From assembly GCA_947457545.1 (NCBI GenBank), contig CANGXD010000003.1:47978-111977 (forward strand): a DNA stretch of 64,000 bases, read 5' to 3'. Shown here piece by piece: positions 44,892 to 53,413 of the stretch (its first letter is position 1; each line of letters begins with the position of its first letter). The position numbers and the translations under genes are program-made. This stretch comes from Gemmatimonadaceae bacterium (GTDB lineage: Bacteria; Gemmatimonadota; Gemmatimonadetes; Gemmatimonadales; Gemmatimonadaceae). The notes beneath the pieces were generated by a model. That model did not search any database, was not told the DNA's origin, and saw only the letters and a list, made by a program, of their open reading frames with translations.

Positions 44892-46325
44892 TCAGCTGTT
44901 GATTGCTGTGGGCGTGGGAAGCCAGACCGCGATGGTCGTGCCCACGCCCACGGTGCTTTCGGCCTTCACCTTGCCGTTGTGCGCTTCCGCGAGGTGGCGC
45001 ACGATGGAGAGGCCAAGGCCGGTGCCGCCTGCTTCGCGCGACCGTCCCGGATCAGCGCGGTAAAAGCGCTCGAAGATTCGCGGCAGATGTTCGGCGGGGA
45101 TGCCTGACCCCGTGTCGCGCACGCCGATCCACACGCCCGCGCCTTCGCGTCCGGTGAAGATGGTCACCGAGCCGGTGGTGGTGTGGCGCAACGCATTTTC
45201 GGCGAGGTTTGACAGAATCTGGCCGGCCGCGGTGGGGTCGCAGAGTACGCGTGAGGCATCGGGCGCGAACTCCACGAGGAGCTTGACCCCCTTGTCGCGC
45301 GCGCGCAGCTCGAGCGGCCCGAACACTTCGGCCGCTACTTCAGGTACATCGAGTTCCACCGGGGCCGGACGCCAGCCGCCGGACTCGATACGCGAGAGGT
45401 CGAGCAGATCGTCCACAATGCGCTGCATGCGCTGCACATTGGCTTCGGCCATCCCGAGAAACTGGCGCCTGAGGTCGAGCGGGACATCGTCGTCCTGCAG
45501 CGTTTCGACGAACCCGCCGATGATGGTGAGCGGCGTCCGAAGTTCATGGGACACGTTGGCCACGAAATCGCTTCGCACCGTCTCGAGGCGCCGGACCTGC
45601 GTGAGATCGTACATCGCGAGGACGGCGCCGCCGCCGCTGAGTGCGCGTACGGTGAGGGCCACGGTGCGCCCGCGCAAATGGATTTCGCGAATGATGGGCG
45701 GGGCACCGGAGAGCACCAGCTGCAGCGCTTCCTGCAGCTGACTCTCCTGAGGCAGCTCGGTCGCGGCAAAGGGTACCGGCTGAGTCAAATCGAGCAGCTG
45801 GCGGCCTGTTTGATTGACTCGGACGACGCGCTTTCTGGCGTCGACGGCGACGATGCCCTCATTGAGCGATTCGGTAAGCGCCACCAGGAGCGCCTCTTCC
45901 GATTGCATTTCCCAGAGCCGCGTTTCCATCTGCTCGGCGACTTGGCGCAGGCTGTCCGCCAGCTGCCCCACCTCGCCACCACTAATGGAGCGGGACGGCC
46001 TCGCGGTGAGATCACCACCAGCGAGATCGCGCGCCATGTCGCGCAGCTCTTCCATGGGGCGCGTGACGTTGCGTGCGAGCACCCGTGCCAGCAGCAACGC
46101 AATGACCAACGCGAAGCCGCTGGCAATCGCCACATCGTGGCGGATGGCCGAGAGCAGGGCCGCGTTCGCGGCGTCTTCATCTACCGGCTGCGTCGCCGTG
46201 GCCTGCGCCTGAGAGGCCAGATCGAGCCGGTGCCGGACGCGCCACTCGACCACCCCGAGAATGGTGATCACGAGCAGCGTGGCCACCACGGTACTCTGCA
46301 GCAGCAGTCGCTGCGTAAGGCGCAT
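44892..46325 (-). CDS. Sensor histidine kinase (PhoR-like)
   Basis: A 477-residue membrane kinase. There are two membrane segments at about 9-27 and 65-84 around a short periplasmic loop of about 35 residues, then HAMP (about 85-137), PAS (about 145-245) and HisKA with H260 in VSHELRTPLTII. The HATPase domain has NLAENALRHT, VRDTGSGIPAEHLPRIFERF and GGTGLGLSIV. The short periplasmic loop and PAS resemble PhoR, which senses through the Pst/PhoU system. It lies 11 bases downstream of the response regulator. The neighbourhood (Pit, Ppk1, Ppx, PstS-like) supports phosphate control, but no PhoB box was demonstrated. Confidence 0.9.
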   Translation of the reverse strand: MRLTQRLLLQSTVVATLLVITILGVVEWRVRHRLDLASQAQATATQPVDEDAANAALLSAIRHDVAIASGFALVIALLLARVLARNVTRPMEELRDMARDLAGGDLTARPSRSISGGEVGQLADSLRQVAEQMETRLWEMQSEEALLVALTESLNEGIVAVDARKRVVRVNQTGRQLLDLTQPVPFAATELPQESQLQEALQLVLSGAPPIIREIHLRGRTVALTVRALSGGGAVLAMYDLTQVRRLETVRSDFVANVSHELRTPLTIIGGFVETLQDDDVPLDLRRQFLGMAEANVQRMQRIVDDLLDLSRIESGGWRPAPVELDVPEVAAEVFGPLELRARDKGVKLLVEFAPDASRVLCDPTAAGQILSNLAENALRHTTTGSVTIFTGREGAGVWIGVRDTGSGIPAEHLPRIFERFYRADPGRSREAGGTGLGLSIVRHLAEAHNGKVKAESTVGVGTTIAVWLPTPTAINS

Positions 46326-46336
46326 GATCGCGGGCC

Positions 46337-47059
46337 TTAGTAGCCGCGCGGGGCGGTCGACCGCAAGCGATAGCCGAAGCCGCGGACCGTTTCGATGAGG
46401 TCGCCGGCGTCGCCGAGCTTCGTGCGCAGCCGTTGAACGTGCATGTCGACGGTACGCGTCTGGATGTCCGGCGCCGCCTCCCACACGGTTTCGAGCAAGT
46501 GTCCGCGACCTTGCACTCGACCGCGCCGTTCGGCGAGCGTGAGCAGCAGCTTGAACTCGGTGGGCGTCAGGTCGACGAGTTCACCGTTCACGTTGACGCT
46601 CATGGCAGCGCGGTCGATGTGGAGCGAGCCGATGACGAGGGTGTCACCGGTGGCCGGCGCAACCGTGCCGGTGCGCCGAAGAATGGCCGCGACCCGCAGC
46701 ACGAGCTCAGCCGGCGAAAACGGTTTGGTCAGGTAGTCGTCGGCGCCCAGCGACAATCCGCGGATGCGGTCGGGCTCTTCGCGACGCGCGGTGAGCATGA
46801 TGACCGCGATGTCCCGCGAGGCCTCGTCGAGCCGGAGCTGTTCGAGCACATCGAATCCCGACATGCCTGGCAGCATGAGGTCGAGCACCATGAGCGCAGG
46901 GCGATCGCGACGCGCCAGTTCCAGCGCATCCTGTCCGGACGATGCGGTGGAGACGCGGTAGCCAGCCTTGGCTAGGTGGTACGCCACCAGCGCTACAATC
47001 TCGGGTTCGTCATCTACGACGAGAATGCGATCGGTCGTCGGTGGGGCCGGCGGATTCAT
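46337..47059 (-). CDS. OmpR/PhoB-family response regulator
   Basis: A 240-residue regulator. The receiver domain (about 10-125) has acidic D16/D17, phospho-acceptor D60 (LMVLDLMLPGM), and switch residues T90 and K112 (LTKPF). The winged-helix DNA-binding domain (about 145-235) has LTPTEFKLLLTLAERRGRV and TRTVDMHVQRLRTKLG. Its sequence is most like PhoB/PhoP regulators. It is transcribed just before the kinase gene. Regulation of nearby phosphate genes is inferred. Confidence 0.92.
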   Translation of the reverse strand: MNPPAPPTTDRILVVDDEPEIVALVAYHLAKAGYRVSTASSGQDALELARRDRPALMVLDLMLPGMSGFDVLEQLRLDEASRDIAVIMLTARREEPDRIRGLSLGADDYLTKPFSPAELVLRVAAILRRTGTVAPATGDTLVIGSLHIDRAAMSVNVNGELVDLTPTEFKLLLTLAERRGRVQGRGHLLETVWEAAPDIQTRTVDMHVQRLRTKLGDAGDLIETVRGFGYRLRSTAPRGY

Positions 47060-47066
47060 GCAGGGG

Positions 47067-47741
47067 TCACGGAGTTCCGGCGTCGGCCGGTACGTCGTCG
47101 GGGAGCCTCGAGCGCGTTACCGCGCGCGTTTGCAGCCGACGATGAATTTTGGCCACGATCATTTCGATCGCGACCGTGTTACTGCCTCCCCGTGGCACGA
47201 TGACGTCGGCGTAGCGTTTGCTCGGTTCGACGAATTGCAGGTGCATGGGCTGCACGGTGGTGAGGTACTGATCGAGTACCGATTCCAACGTGCGTCCACG
47301 CACCGCCGTGTCACGACGGATGCGGCGGATCAGGCGAATATCCGGATCGGCGTCCACGAACACTTTCACGTCGCACTGCGCCCGGATGTTCGGATCGGAG
47401 AGCAGGAGAATGCCGTCAACGACGACGACATCTGCCGGCTCAATACGCCGAGTGCGGGTGCTTCGGGAATGTGTCGCGAACTCGTACACCGGCATGTCCA
47501 CCGCAACGCCGCGGTTGAGCGCCTCGAGATGCTGCGTCAGCAACTCCACATCGAAGGCATCGGGATGATCCCAATTGACGTGATGCAGCTGCTGCAGCGT
47601 GAGGTGCCGGAAATCCCGGTAATACGCGTCCATCTCGAGGAACGCCACGGAAGCGTCCGGTAAGGCTTCGGCCACCTTGCGGGCGACCGTGGACTTTCCC
47701 GAGCCGGTGCCGCCCGCGATGCCAATGATGAGCGGTTTCAT
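47067..47741 (-). CDS. udk: Uridine kinase
   Basis: A protein of about 224 residues that phosphorylates uridine and cytidine with ATP or GTP. The Walker A motif is GGTGSGKST (10-18); FLEMDAYYRDFRHLTLQQLH, NWDHPDAFDVELL and VVVVDGILLLSDPNIR are characteristic. ATG at 47741 is supported by an upstream GGAAG; the longer frame to 47765 adds eight unrelated residues. It lies immediately upstream of the regulator gene on the same strand (8 bases), so salvage may be co-transcribed with the two-component pair. The nearby nucleotidase and purine salvage genes fit its role. Confidence 0.93.
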   Translation of the reverse strand: MKPLIIGIAGGTGSGKSTVARKVAEALPDASVAFLEMDAYYRDFRHLTLQQLHHVNWDHPDAFDVELLTQHLEALNRGVAVDMPVYEFATHSRSTRTRRIEPADVVVVDGILLLSDPNIRAQCDVKVFVDADPDIRLIRRIRRDTAVRGRTLESVLDQYLTTVQPMHLQFVEPSKRYADVIVPRGGSNTVAIEMIVAKIHRRLQTRAVTRSRLPDDVPADAGTP

Positions 47742-47940
47742 GAGCGGTTCTTCCAGTTCGTCCACGAGTGATGAGTCAAGCTGTTCCGCCGTCGTTTCCG
47801 ACTTGTTACGACCCGGTAACGAACAGGTACCGACCGCCGGCCCTTTGTCACCGCCTGCGGAAGTTCGCGGAGGTACGGGCAGGAGGGCAAGACGACGGGC
47901 GGCACTCCACAGTCTCGGGGGGAGCGACTAGCATTCCCCT

Positions 47941-50900
47941 ATGGGACGTCTATCAAATCCGCGAGGACCGCGCCGGTGGTCTCGCCAAGTCGCCACGCTG
48001 CTCCCCCTCGGGGTCTTGAGCGCGCTCACGGTGCTGTCCGCCTCGCCGCTTCACGCACAGCCCCGCAGGGTCGAGCTGACCATTGCCGCCACCACCGACG
48101 TGCACGGGCGGCTGCGTGCCTGGGACTATTACGCCGGCACAGCCGACCCCACTCATTCGCTGGCCGCTGCGGCCACCATCGTCGACTCGGCCCGGCGCGC
48201 CAACCCGGACGGGGTGGTCCTGGTGGAAGGGGGGGACATCCTGCAGGGCAATCCGCTGCTGTACGTGGCGGCCAAGGTGCGCCCCACCCCCGTGCACCCC
48301 GTCATCGCCGCCATGAACGTCATGCGCTATGACGCGGCGGTGCTGGGCAATCACGAATTCAACTATGGCGTCCCGCTGCTTCAGAAGGCCGTGGCGCAGG
48401 CTGGTTTTCCGTTCGTAGCGGCGAACGTCATGGACGCGCAGGGGCACCCCTTTGTCGCCCCCATGACCATGGTGGTGCGGCGCGGCGTCCGGGTGGCGAT
48501 CGTGGGCGGCACGACGCCCGGGTCCATGGTGTGGGATCGCGATAACCTCAAGGCCGCCGGCCTTACCGTAACCGATATCGTTCCAGCCGTACGGGCGCGC
48601 GTTCAGGAAGCGCGGCGACGCGGGGCCGACGTCGTGGTGGTGCTGCTGCACTCCGGGCTGTCGGAGCCGGCGAGCTACGATACGGTTGCGACCGGGCTGC
48701 CGTCGGAGAACGTGGCAGGCCGCGTGCCTCGGGAAATCGACGGGATCGACGCGGTGGTTTACGGCCATTCGCACCGTGAGCTGGTCGACTCGACCATCAA
48801 CGGCGCGCTGGTCATGCAGCCGCGTAATTGGGCTGGCTCGGTGGCGCTCGGCACGTTGACGCTCGAGCGACGCGGCCGCAAATGGACGGTGGTGAGTCGC
48901 GTGGGGCGCTCGGTGCGTGTGGCTGGGCACCGAGAGCATCCGGAGGTGCTGGCGGCCGCGGCCGGTACGCATGACGCCACGGTGGCATGGGTCAATTCGC
49001 CGGTGGGGCGCACCGCGGTGACCTGGCGCAGCGACAGCGCACGCGTGGTCGACATGCCCATTACTGACCTCGTCAACGAAGTCATGCGCCGCACCGCCGG
49101 CGCCGACCTGTCGGCCACGGCGGCTTTCTCGCTCGAGGCGGCGCTCGACACGGGCGCCATCACCCAGGCCGAACTGTCGCGCCTGTATCCGTACGACAAT
49201 ACGCTGCGGGCGGTGCGCATCACTGGGGCCCAGCTGCGCGCCTTCCTCGAGCATTCCGCGCGCTACTACCGCTCCGTCAATGCGAGTGGTCGCGCCCCCG
49301 ATGGCATCGTCGATCCCGCCGTGCCAGGATACAACTTCGATGTGGTGAGCGGCGCCGACTACACTATCGATCTGCGCCAGCCGGTGGGCCGTCGCATTAC
49401 GCGCCTGCAGGTCCGCGGGCGAGACGTGCAGCCCACCGACAGTTTCACCATGGCGGTGAACAACTATCGGCAGAGCGGTGGCGGCGGATTCGCCATGTTG
49501 TCCGGTGCGCCGGTGGTGTTCGAGCGGGAAGTCGACATTCGCCAGCTCATCATCGACGAAGTGACCAAGGTCGGCGCACTCTCGCCGGAGCGGTACGCCC
49601 AACGCAATTGGACGCTCGAGCCGGCGGAAGCGCGTGCGCAGGCGTATGCCGAGCAGACGCGCGGGCGAGGTGCCGAAGCGAGTGGAACCCGCGCTGCCGG
49701 CAAAACGGTGCGTGTCATTGCCATGAGCGACTTCCACGCGGCGCTGCGTCCGCAGTTCGACCAGAGCAACAACCCGGTTGGTGGCGCCGTCGCGTTGTCG
49801 GCGGCCATTCGCCGGGCACAGCAGGCGTGTGTATCGCCCGCCTGCGAGCATGTGGTCATCGACGCCGGAGACATCTTTACCGGATCGCCGGCATCCGACT
49901 GGAACGGTGGCCGCCCCACGGTGCAGGTGGTCAACCGCTTCGATGTGGGGGCGGGCGCGCTGGGCAATCACGAATTCGATTTCGGGCAGGACACGCTACG
50001 CGCCCGCGTGCGCGAGCTCCGTCATGCCGTGCTGGGCGCCAATGTGCGCGGCCCCGACGGTACTATGCCCGCTTGGCTGCGCGCCGACACGATCGTGGTG
50101 CGGAACGGGGTGCGTATTGGCATCGTGGGCGCGGCGGGAACGCACACGCCGGAAACGGCGAGCCGTCGCAAGGTTGGGGCGCTCACCTTCCTCGACCCCG
50201 TGCCGATTTTTGCGGCGCGTACGAAGGCGTTGCGCGCGGCCGGAGCGCAGGTGGTGGTGGCCGTCATTCACGATGGCGGGCGCTGCGAACGCGACAAGCC
50301 CACCGTGTGCACGGGTGAAGGCATCGACATTGGGCGACGACTCGGAGCGTTGGGAGCCGATCGTCCGGACGTCTATGTCATGGGGCATGCGCACGTGAAC
50401 CTCGCGCTCGATTTTGCGGGAATGCCGGCGGTGGAGCCCACGTCGAGTGGTCGCGGCATTGCGATTGTCGACATCCCGCTGGGAGGCGGGTCGGCAACCA
50501 GCACCATTGTGCCGGTGCGCGGTGAGGCCGTGGCCGATGCAGACCCGCAGGTGGACTCGCTGGTGAAGGCGGCCGTGGCCAGTGTGGCCGGCCGCCTGTC
50601 GACGCAGGTGGCGACACTGGCGGCACCGATGTGGCGTACGGGCGCGCAGAACGCGGTGGGCAATCTGCTGGCCGATGCGGTGCGCAGTGGCGCGGGCGCC
50701 GACGTGGGGATGTGGAACAACGGCGGCGTGCGCGCGGATCTGGCCGCGGGCCCGTTGAACTACGGCGGCGTGCACTACGTCACCCCGTTCGGGAATCTGC
50801 TGGCTCGCGTGCGCCTCCGCGGCTCGACGCTGCTGCAGATACTCGAAGCGGGCGTGAGCGGCGGGCGCCCCGACGTGCATGTGAGCGGACTGATAGTGGA

Positions 50901-51171
50901 GTTCGACCCGTCACGCCCGAAGGGGGCGCGCGTGGTGCGCGTGACCGACCTTCGGGGGACCCCGCTCGATCCGGCGCGCATTTACAGTCTGGCGCTCAAT
51001 GATTTCATGGTGGAAAACGACTTCCGCGACATCCTTAAAGCGGCGGTCAGTACGGAATTTCTGACGGTCAGGGATATCGACGCGGTAAGCGAGTTTCTGC
51101 GTCGTCAGCCACAACCGGTGCAGGGCGACGACACGGCCCGCATCCGAGCCATTACTCCCGGGAGTTTGTGA
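47941..51171 (+). CDS. Tandem (double) periplasmic 5'-nucleotidase / 2',3'-cyclic phosphodiesterase
   Basis: A 1076-residue exported protein built of two complete units of about 500 residues. Each has a metallophosphoesterase domain and a 5'-nucleotidase C-terminal domain. Unit 1: TDVHGRLRAWDYY, then GGDILQGNP, GNHEFNYG and GHSHRELVD. Unit 2 (from about 585): MSDFHAALRPQFD, then DAGDIFTGS, GNHEFDFG and GHAHVNLALD. The nucleotidase C-domains carry YPYDNTLRAVRITG and MWNNGGVRADLA. The signal peptide ends at about residue 39 (SASPLHAQ). Single-unit relatives (UshA, CpdB) are about 550-650 residues. The protein would release nucleosides and phosphate from extracellular nucleotides, feeding the next genes. 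The two halves may differ in substrate. Confidence 0.9.
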   Translation: MGRLSNPRGPRRWSRQVATLLPLGVLSALTVLSASPLHAQPRRVELTIAATTDVHGRLRAWDYYAGTADPTHSLAAAATIVDSARRANPDGVVLVEGGDILQGNPLLYVAAKVRPTPVHPVIAAMNVMRYDAAVLGNHEFNYGVPLLQKAVAQAGFPFVAANVMDAQGHPFVAPMTMVVRRGVRVAIVGGTTPGSMVWDRDNLKAAGLTVTDIVPAVRARVQEARRRGADVVVVLLHSGLSEPASYDTVATGLPSENVAGRVPREIDGIDAVVYGHSHRELVDSTINGALVMQPRNWAGSVALGTLTLERRGRKWTVVSRVGRSVRVAGHREHPEVLAAAAGTHDATVAWVNSPVGRTAVTWRSDSARVVDMPITDLVNEVMRRTAGADLSATAAFSLEAALDTGAITQAELSRLYPYDNTLRAVRITGAQLRAFLEHSARYYRSVNASGRAPDGIVDPAVPGYNFDVVSGADYTIDLRQPVGRRITRLQVRGRDVQPTDSFTMAVNNYRQSGGGGFAMLSGAPVVFEREVDIRQLIIDEVTKVGALSPERYAQRNWTLEPAEARAQAYAEQTRGRGAEASGTRAAGKTVRVIAMSDFHAALRPQFDQSNNPVGGAVALSAAIRRAQQACVSPACEHVVIDAGDIFTGSPASDWNGGRPTVQVVNRFDVGAGALGNHEFDFGQDTLRARVRELRHAVLGANVRGPDGTMPAWLRADTIVVRNGVRIGIVGAAGTHTPETASRRKVGALTFLDPVPIFAARTKALRAAGAQVVVAVIHDGGRCERDKPTVCTGEGIDIGRRLGALGADRPDVYVMGHAHVNLALDFAGMPAVEPTSSGRGIAIVDIPLGGGSATSTIVPVRGEAVADADPQVDSLVKAAVASVAGRLSTQVATLAAPMWRTGAQNAVGNLLADAVRSGAGADVGMWNNGGVRADLAAGPLNYGGVHYVTPFGNLLARVRLRGSTLLQILEAGVSGGRPDVHVSGLIVEFDPSRPKGARVVRVTDLRGTPLDPARIYSLALNDFMVENDFRDILKAAVSTEFLTVRDIDAVSEFLRRQPQPVQGDDTARIRAITPGSL

Positions 51172-51410
51172 TGTCCAACGCGGACGTGCGCGTGTTCGTG
51201 AATGAGCGCGGAGTGACCGTGCCCTCCGGGTCGAGTGCCCTCGACGCCGTGCGGGTACTGTTCCCCGATGATGCCGAAGGCATTGAAGCCGGTCGCTTGC
51301 GGCTCACTGACAGTCGCGGGTTGCCGACACCCGCGGAGACGCCGGTGAATGGTGGCGCCATCTTTCGGGTGGTGACCGCGCGCGAACGCCTCGAGGACGC
51401 GACGACATGA
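51171..51410 (+). CDS. Small beta-grasp-like protein of unknown role in the purine salvage operon
   Basis: A 79-residue protein: VRVFVNERGVTVPSGSSALD, then VRVLFPD, RLRLTDSRGLPTPAETPVNG and GAIFRVVTAR. The strand pattern resembles ThiS/MoaD-like beta-grasp proteins, but the C-terminus (EDATT) lacks the GlyGly needed for sulfur carrier activity. ATG at 51171 has a GGAG six bases upstream, and its first base is the last base of the nucleotidase stop. Its end overlaps the adenosine deaminase start by four bases. The close coupling suggests an accessory role, perhaps binding or stabilising a salvage enzyme; function is unknown. Confidence 0.65.
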   Translation: MSNADVRVFVNERGVTVPSGSSALDAVRVLFPDDAEGIEAGRLRLTDSRGLPTPAETPVNGGAIFRVVTARERLEDATT

Positions 51411-52510
51411 GCGCATCATTGCCTCCGACGGCGTCGCTCAATCCGGCGTTCGTCGCGCTGCTGCGCGCGCTCCCCAAGGCGGAGTTGCATTGCCACCTCG
51501 ATGGATCGCTGCGCCCCGGAACGCTGCTCGCACTCTCCGAAGCGCGCGGGATTACGCTGCCATTTCACGAGCCTGCCGCCTTGGCCAAGTGGATGCGCGT
51601 GGATGATGCGCACAACCTCGAAGAGTACCTGGCGCGTTTCGAGATCACGCTGGCCGTTATGCAAACGGCTGAGGAGATCGAGCGCATCGCGCATGAACTG
51701 GTGCTCGATGCCGCGCTGGATGGTGTGCGCTACGTCGAAGTTCGCTTTTGTCCGGCGCTCAACATGCGCGAGGGGCTTACGGGCGACGACGTGATGAACG
51801 CGGTGATCCGCGGCTTGCGTCGTGGAGAAAAGGAGACCGGTACAGTTGCCCGGTGCATCGTGTGCGCGCTGCGAAGCTTTCCGTGGCCGCACAGCATGGA
51901 CATGGCGGAGCTGGCCGTGGCGTATAAGCACAACGGCGTTGTGGCGTTCGACTTGGCTGGCGGGGAGTTCGGCAACCCGGCGCACGCCCACGCGGCCGCC
52001 TTCGAGTATGCCCGCAACAACAACATGGCTGTGACCGTGCATGCGGGTGAAGGCGACGGGGCCGAGTCCATTCATGAAGCGGTACATCGTTGTGGCGCCA
52101 ATCGTATCGGGCACGGCACGCGACTGCAGGAGGATTCGTCGCTCGAAGCGTATATCGTCGATCGCGGCATCGCGCTCGAAGTGTGCCCCACGAGCAACGT
52201 GCAGACGCGCGTGGTGCCCACGTTCGGTGAACATCCCATGCGCCGCTACCTCGAACTCGGCGCGCGCGTCACGGTGAACACTGACAATACCATGATGAGT
52301 GGCGTCACCCTCACCGAGGAGTTCACGTCGTGCGCACAGTGGTTGGGGTGGGACTTTACGACCCTGTGCGCCGTGTCGCTCAACGCGTTCGACGCGGCGT
52401 TTCTTCCGCTCGCCGAACGCACGGTGTTGCGTGCCAAGGCCGCGCGCGAGATGGCGCAGTTGGCCACCGACGTGCCTCCCATGTTTCTTGCTGAAGAGTC
52501 TGTCGCATGA
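51407..52510 (+). CDS. add: Adenosine deaminase
   Basis: A 367-residue zinc enzyme that deaminates adenosine and deoxyadenosine to inosine. H28 and H30 in KAELHCHLDGSLRP and H211 plus E214 in VTVHAGEGDGAES bind metal and substrate. RIGHGTRLQED, LEVCPTSNVQT and D293 in VNTDNTMMSG complete the site. The length is slightly longer than E. coli Add (333). It is coupled to the small upstream gene and overlaps the downstream phosphorylase start by four bases, so inosine would be passed straight to PNP. Aminofutalosine deaminase is a close relative and an alternative, though the PNP neighbour favours ADA. Confidence 0.92.
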   Translation: MSASLPPTASLNPAFVALLRALPKAELHCHLDGSLRPGTLLALSEARGITLPFHEPAALAKWMRVDDAHNLEEYLARFEITLAVMQTAEEIERIAHELVLDAALDGVRYVEVRFCPALNMREGLTGDDVMNAVIRGLRRGEKETGTVARCIVCALRSFPWPHSMDMAELAVAYKHNGVVAFDLAGGEFGNPAHAHAAAFEYARNNNMAVTVHAGEGDGAESIHEAVHRCGANRIGHGTRLQEDSSLEAYIVDRGIALEVCPTSNVQTRVVPTFGEHPMRRYLELGARVTVNTDNTMMSGVTLTEEFTSCAQWLGWDFTTLCAVSLNAFDAAFLPLAERTVLRAKAAREMAQLATDVPPMFLAEESVA

Positions 52511-53343
52511 AGACCATCCCGGTTGGCGTAACTGCCGCGCCCACCGCCGCCGCGTACATCCGTGAGCGCGTGGGTGCCGCTTGGCAGACCCCGGTGGCCG
52601 GTATCGTCCTCGGTTCGGGACTCGGCGGTTTGGCTGACCGTCTCGAGGATGCGGTGCGCATCCCCTTCTCGCATGTCCCCGGCTTTCCGCAGGTGACCGT
52701 CGCCGGGCATGCCGGCCAGCTCATTGTCGGCACGCTCGCCTCTCGCCCCGTCGTCATGCTGGCTGGGCGTTTTCACATGTACGAAGGCCATGATGCCGGA
52801 CTGGCAGCGTTTCCCGTGCGCGTGCTGCATGCGCTGGGCGCTCCCGTGTACGTCGCCTCCAACGCGGCCGGCGGTGTACGTCGCACCTTCGAAGCCGGCG
52901 ACCTGATGCTCATTGCGGACCATATGAACCTCATGTTCCGCAATCCGCTCATCGGGCCGACGGAGCAAGGGGATGAACGCTTTCCCGACATGAGCGATCC
53001 GTATGACCCCCAGCTGCGGGCGCTCATGCGCGAAGCGGCGCAGGCAGTGAACGTGCCACTGCACGAGGGGGTGTACTGCGGGCTGGTGGGGCCGACCTAC
53101 GAAACACCGGCCGAAGTCCGCATGCTCGAGAAGTTGGGGGCCGACGCGGTGGGGATGTCGACGGTTCCGGAAGTCATCATGGCGCGCGCCATCGGGATGA
53201 GCGCGGTGGCTGTTTCGTGCATCACCAACAAGGCTGCCGGCCTGTCGCACGAGAAGCTGAGTCACGCCGAGGTGATGGACGCTGGACGGTCGGTGGCGGG
53301 CCGCTTCGAAGGGCTCATCTCGGCGTTCGTTCAGCGCCTCTAG
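52507..53343 (+). CDS. Purine-nucleoside phosphorylase (trimeric, PNP I type)
   Basis: A 278-residue phosphorylase converting inosine or guanosine and phosphate to base and ribose-1-phosphate. The family signature is clear: GIVLGSGLGGLADRLED, then PGFPQVTVAGHAG, LAGRFHMYEGH, VASNAAGGVRRTFEAGDLM, YCGLVGPTYETPAEVRML, ADAVGMSTVPEVIMAR and CITNKAAGLS. It is the last gene of the operon and is followed by a strong terminator. Combined with the nucleotidase and deaminase it completes degradation of external purine nucleotides to base and sugar phosphate. Confidence 0.95.
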   Translation: MKTIPVGVTAAPTAAAYIRERVGAAWQTPVAGIVLGSGLGGLADRLEDAVRIPFSHVPGFPQVTVAGHAGQLIVGTLASRPVVMLAGRFHMYEGHDAGLAAFPVRVLHALGAPVYVASNAAGGVRRTFEAGDLMLIADHMNLMFRNPLIGPTEQGDERFPDMSDPYDPQLRALMREAAQAVNVPLHEGVYCGLVGPTYETPAEVRMLEKLGADAVGMSTVPEVIMARAIGMSAVAVSCITNKAAGLSHEKLSHAEVMDAGRSVAGRFEGLISAFVQRL

Positions 53344-53358
53344 GATGCCCCCCTATGC

Positions 53359-53402
53359 ACGACGGGCGTGCCATGTCGATGGCACGCCCGTCGTCCGTTT
53401 TT
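53359..53402 (+). terminator. Strong intrinsic terminator of the purine salvage operon
   Basis: A perfect 15-bp stem (acgacgggcgtgcca / tggcacgcccgtcgt) with a six-base loop is followed by ccgttttt. It lies 15 bases after the phosphorylase stop and also separates the convergent M48 gene. Confidence 0.93.
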
Positions 53403-53413
53403 CCGCCTACACG

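Noticed and set aside
47953..49971. A 672-codon minus-strand frame opposite the double nucleotidase
   Set aside because: His/Arg-rich low-complexity translation, no start signal, and the opposite strand is a clear enzyme.
51171..51410. Calling the 79-residue protein ThiS or MoaD
   Set aside because: It lacks the C-terminal GlyGly and thiamine or molybdopterin neighbours, so only a fold resemblance is claimed.
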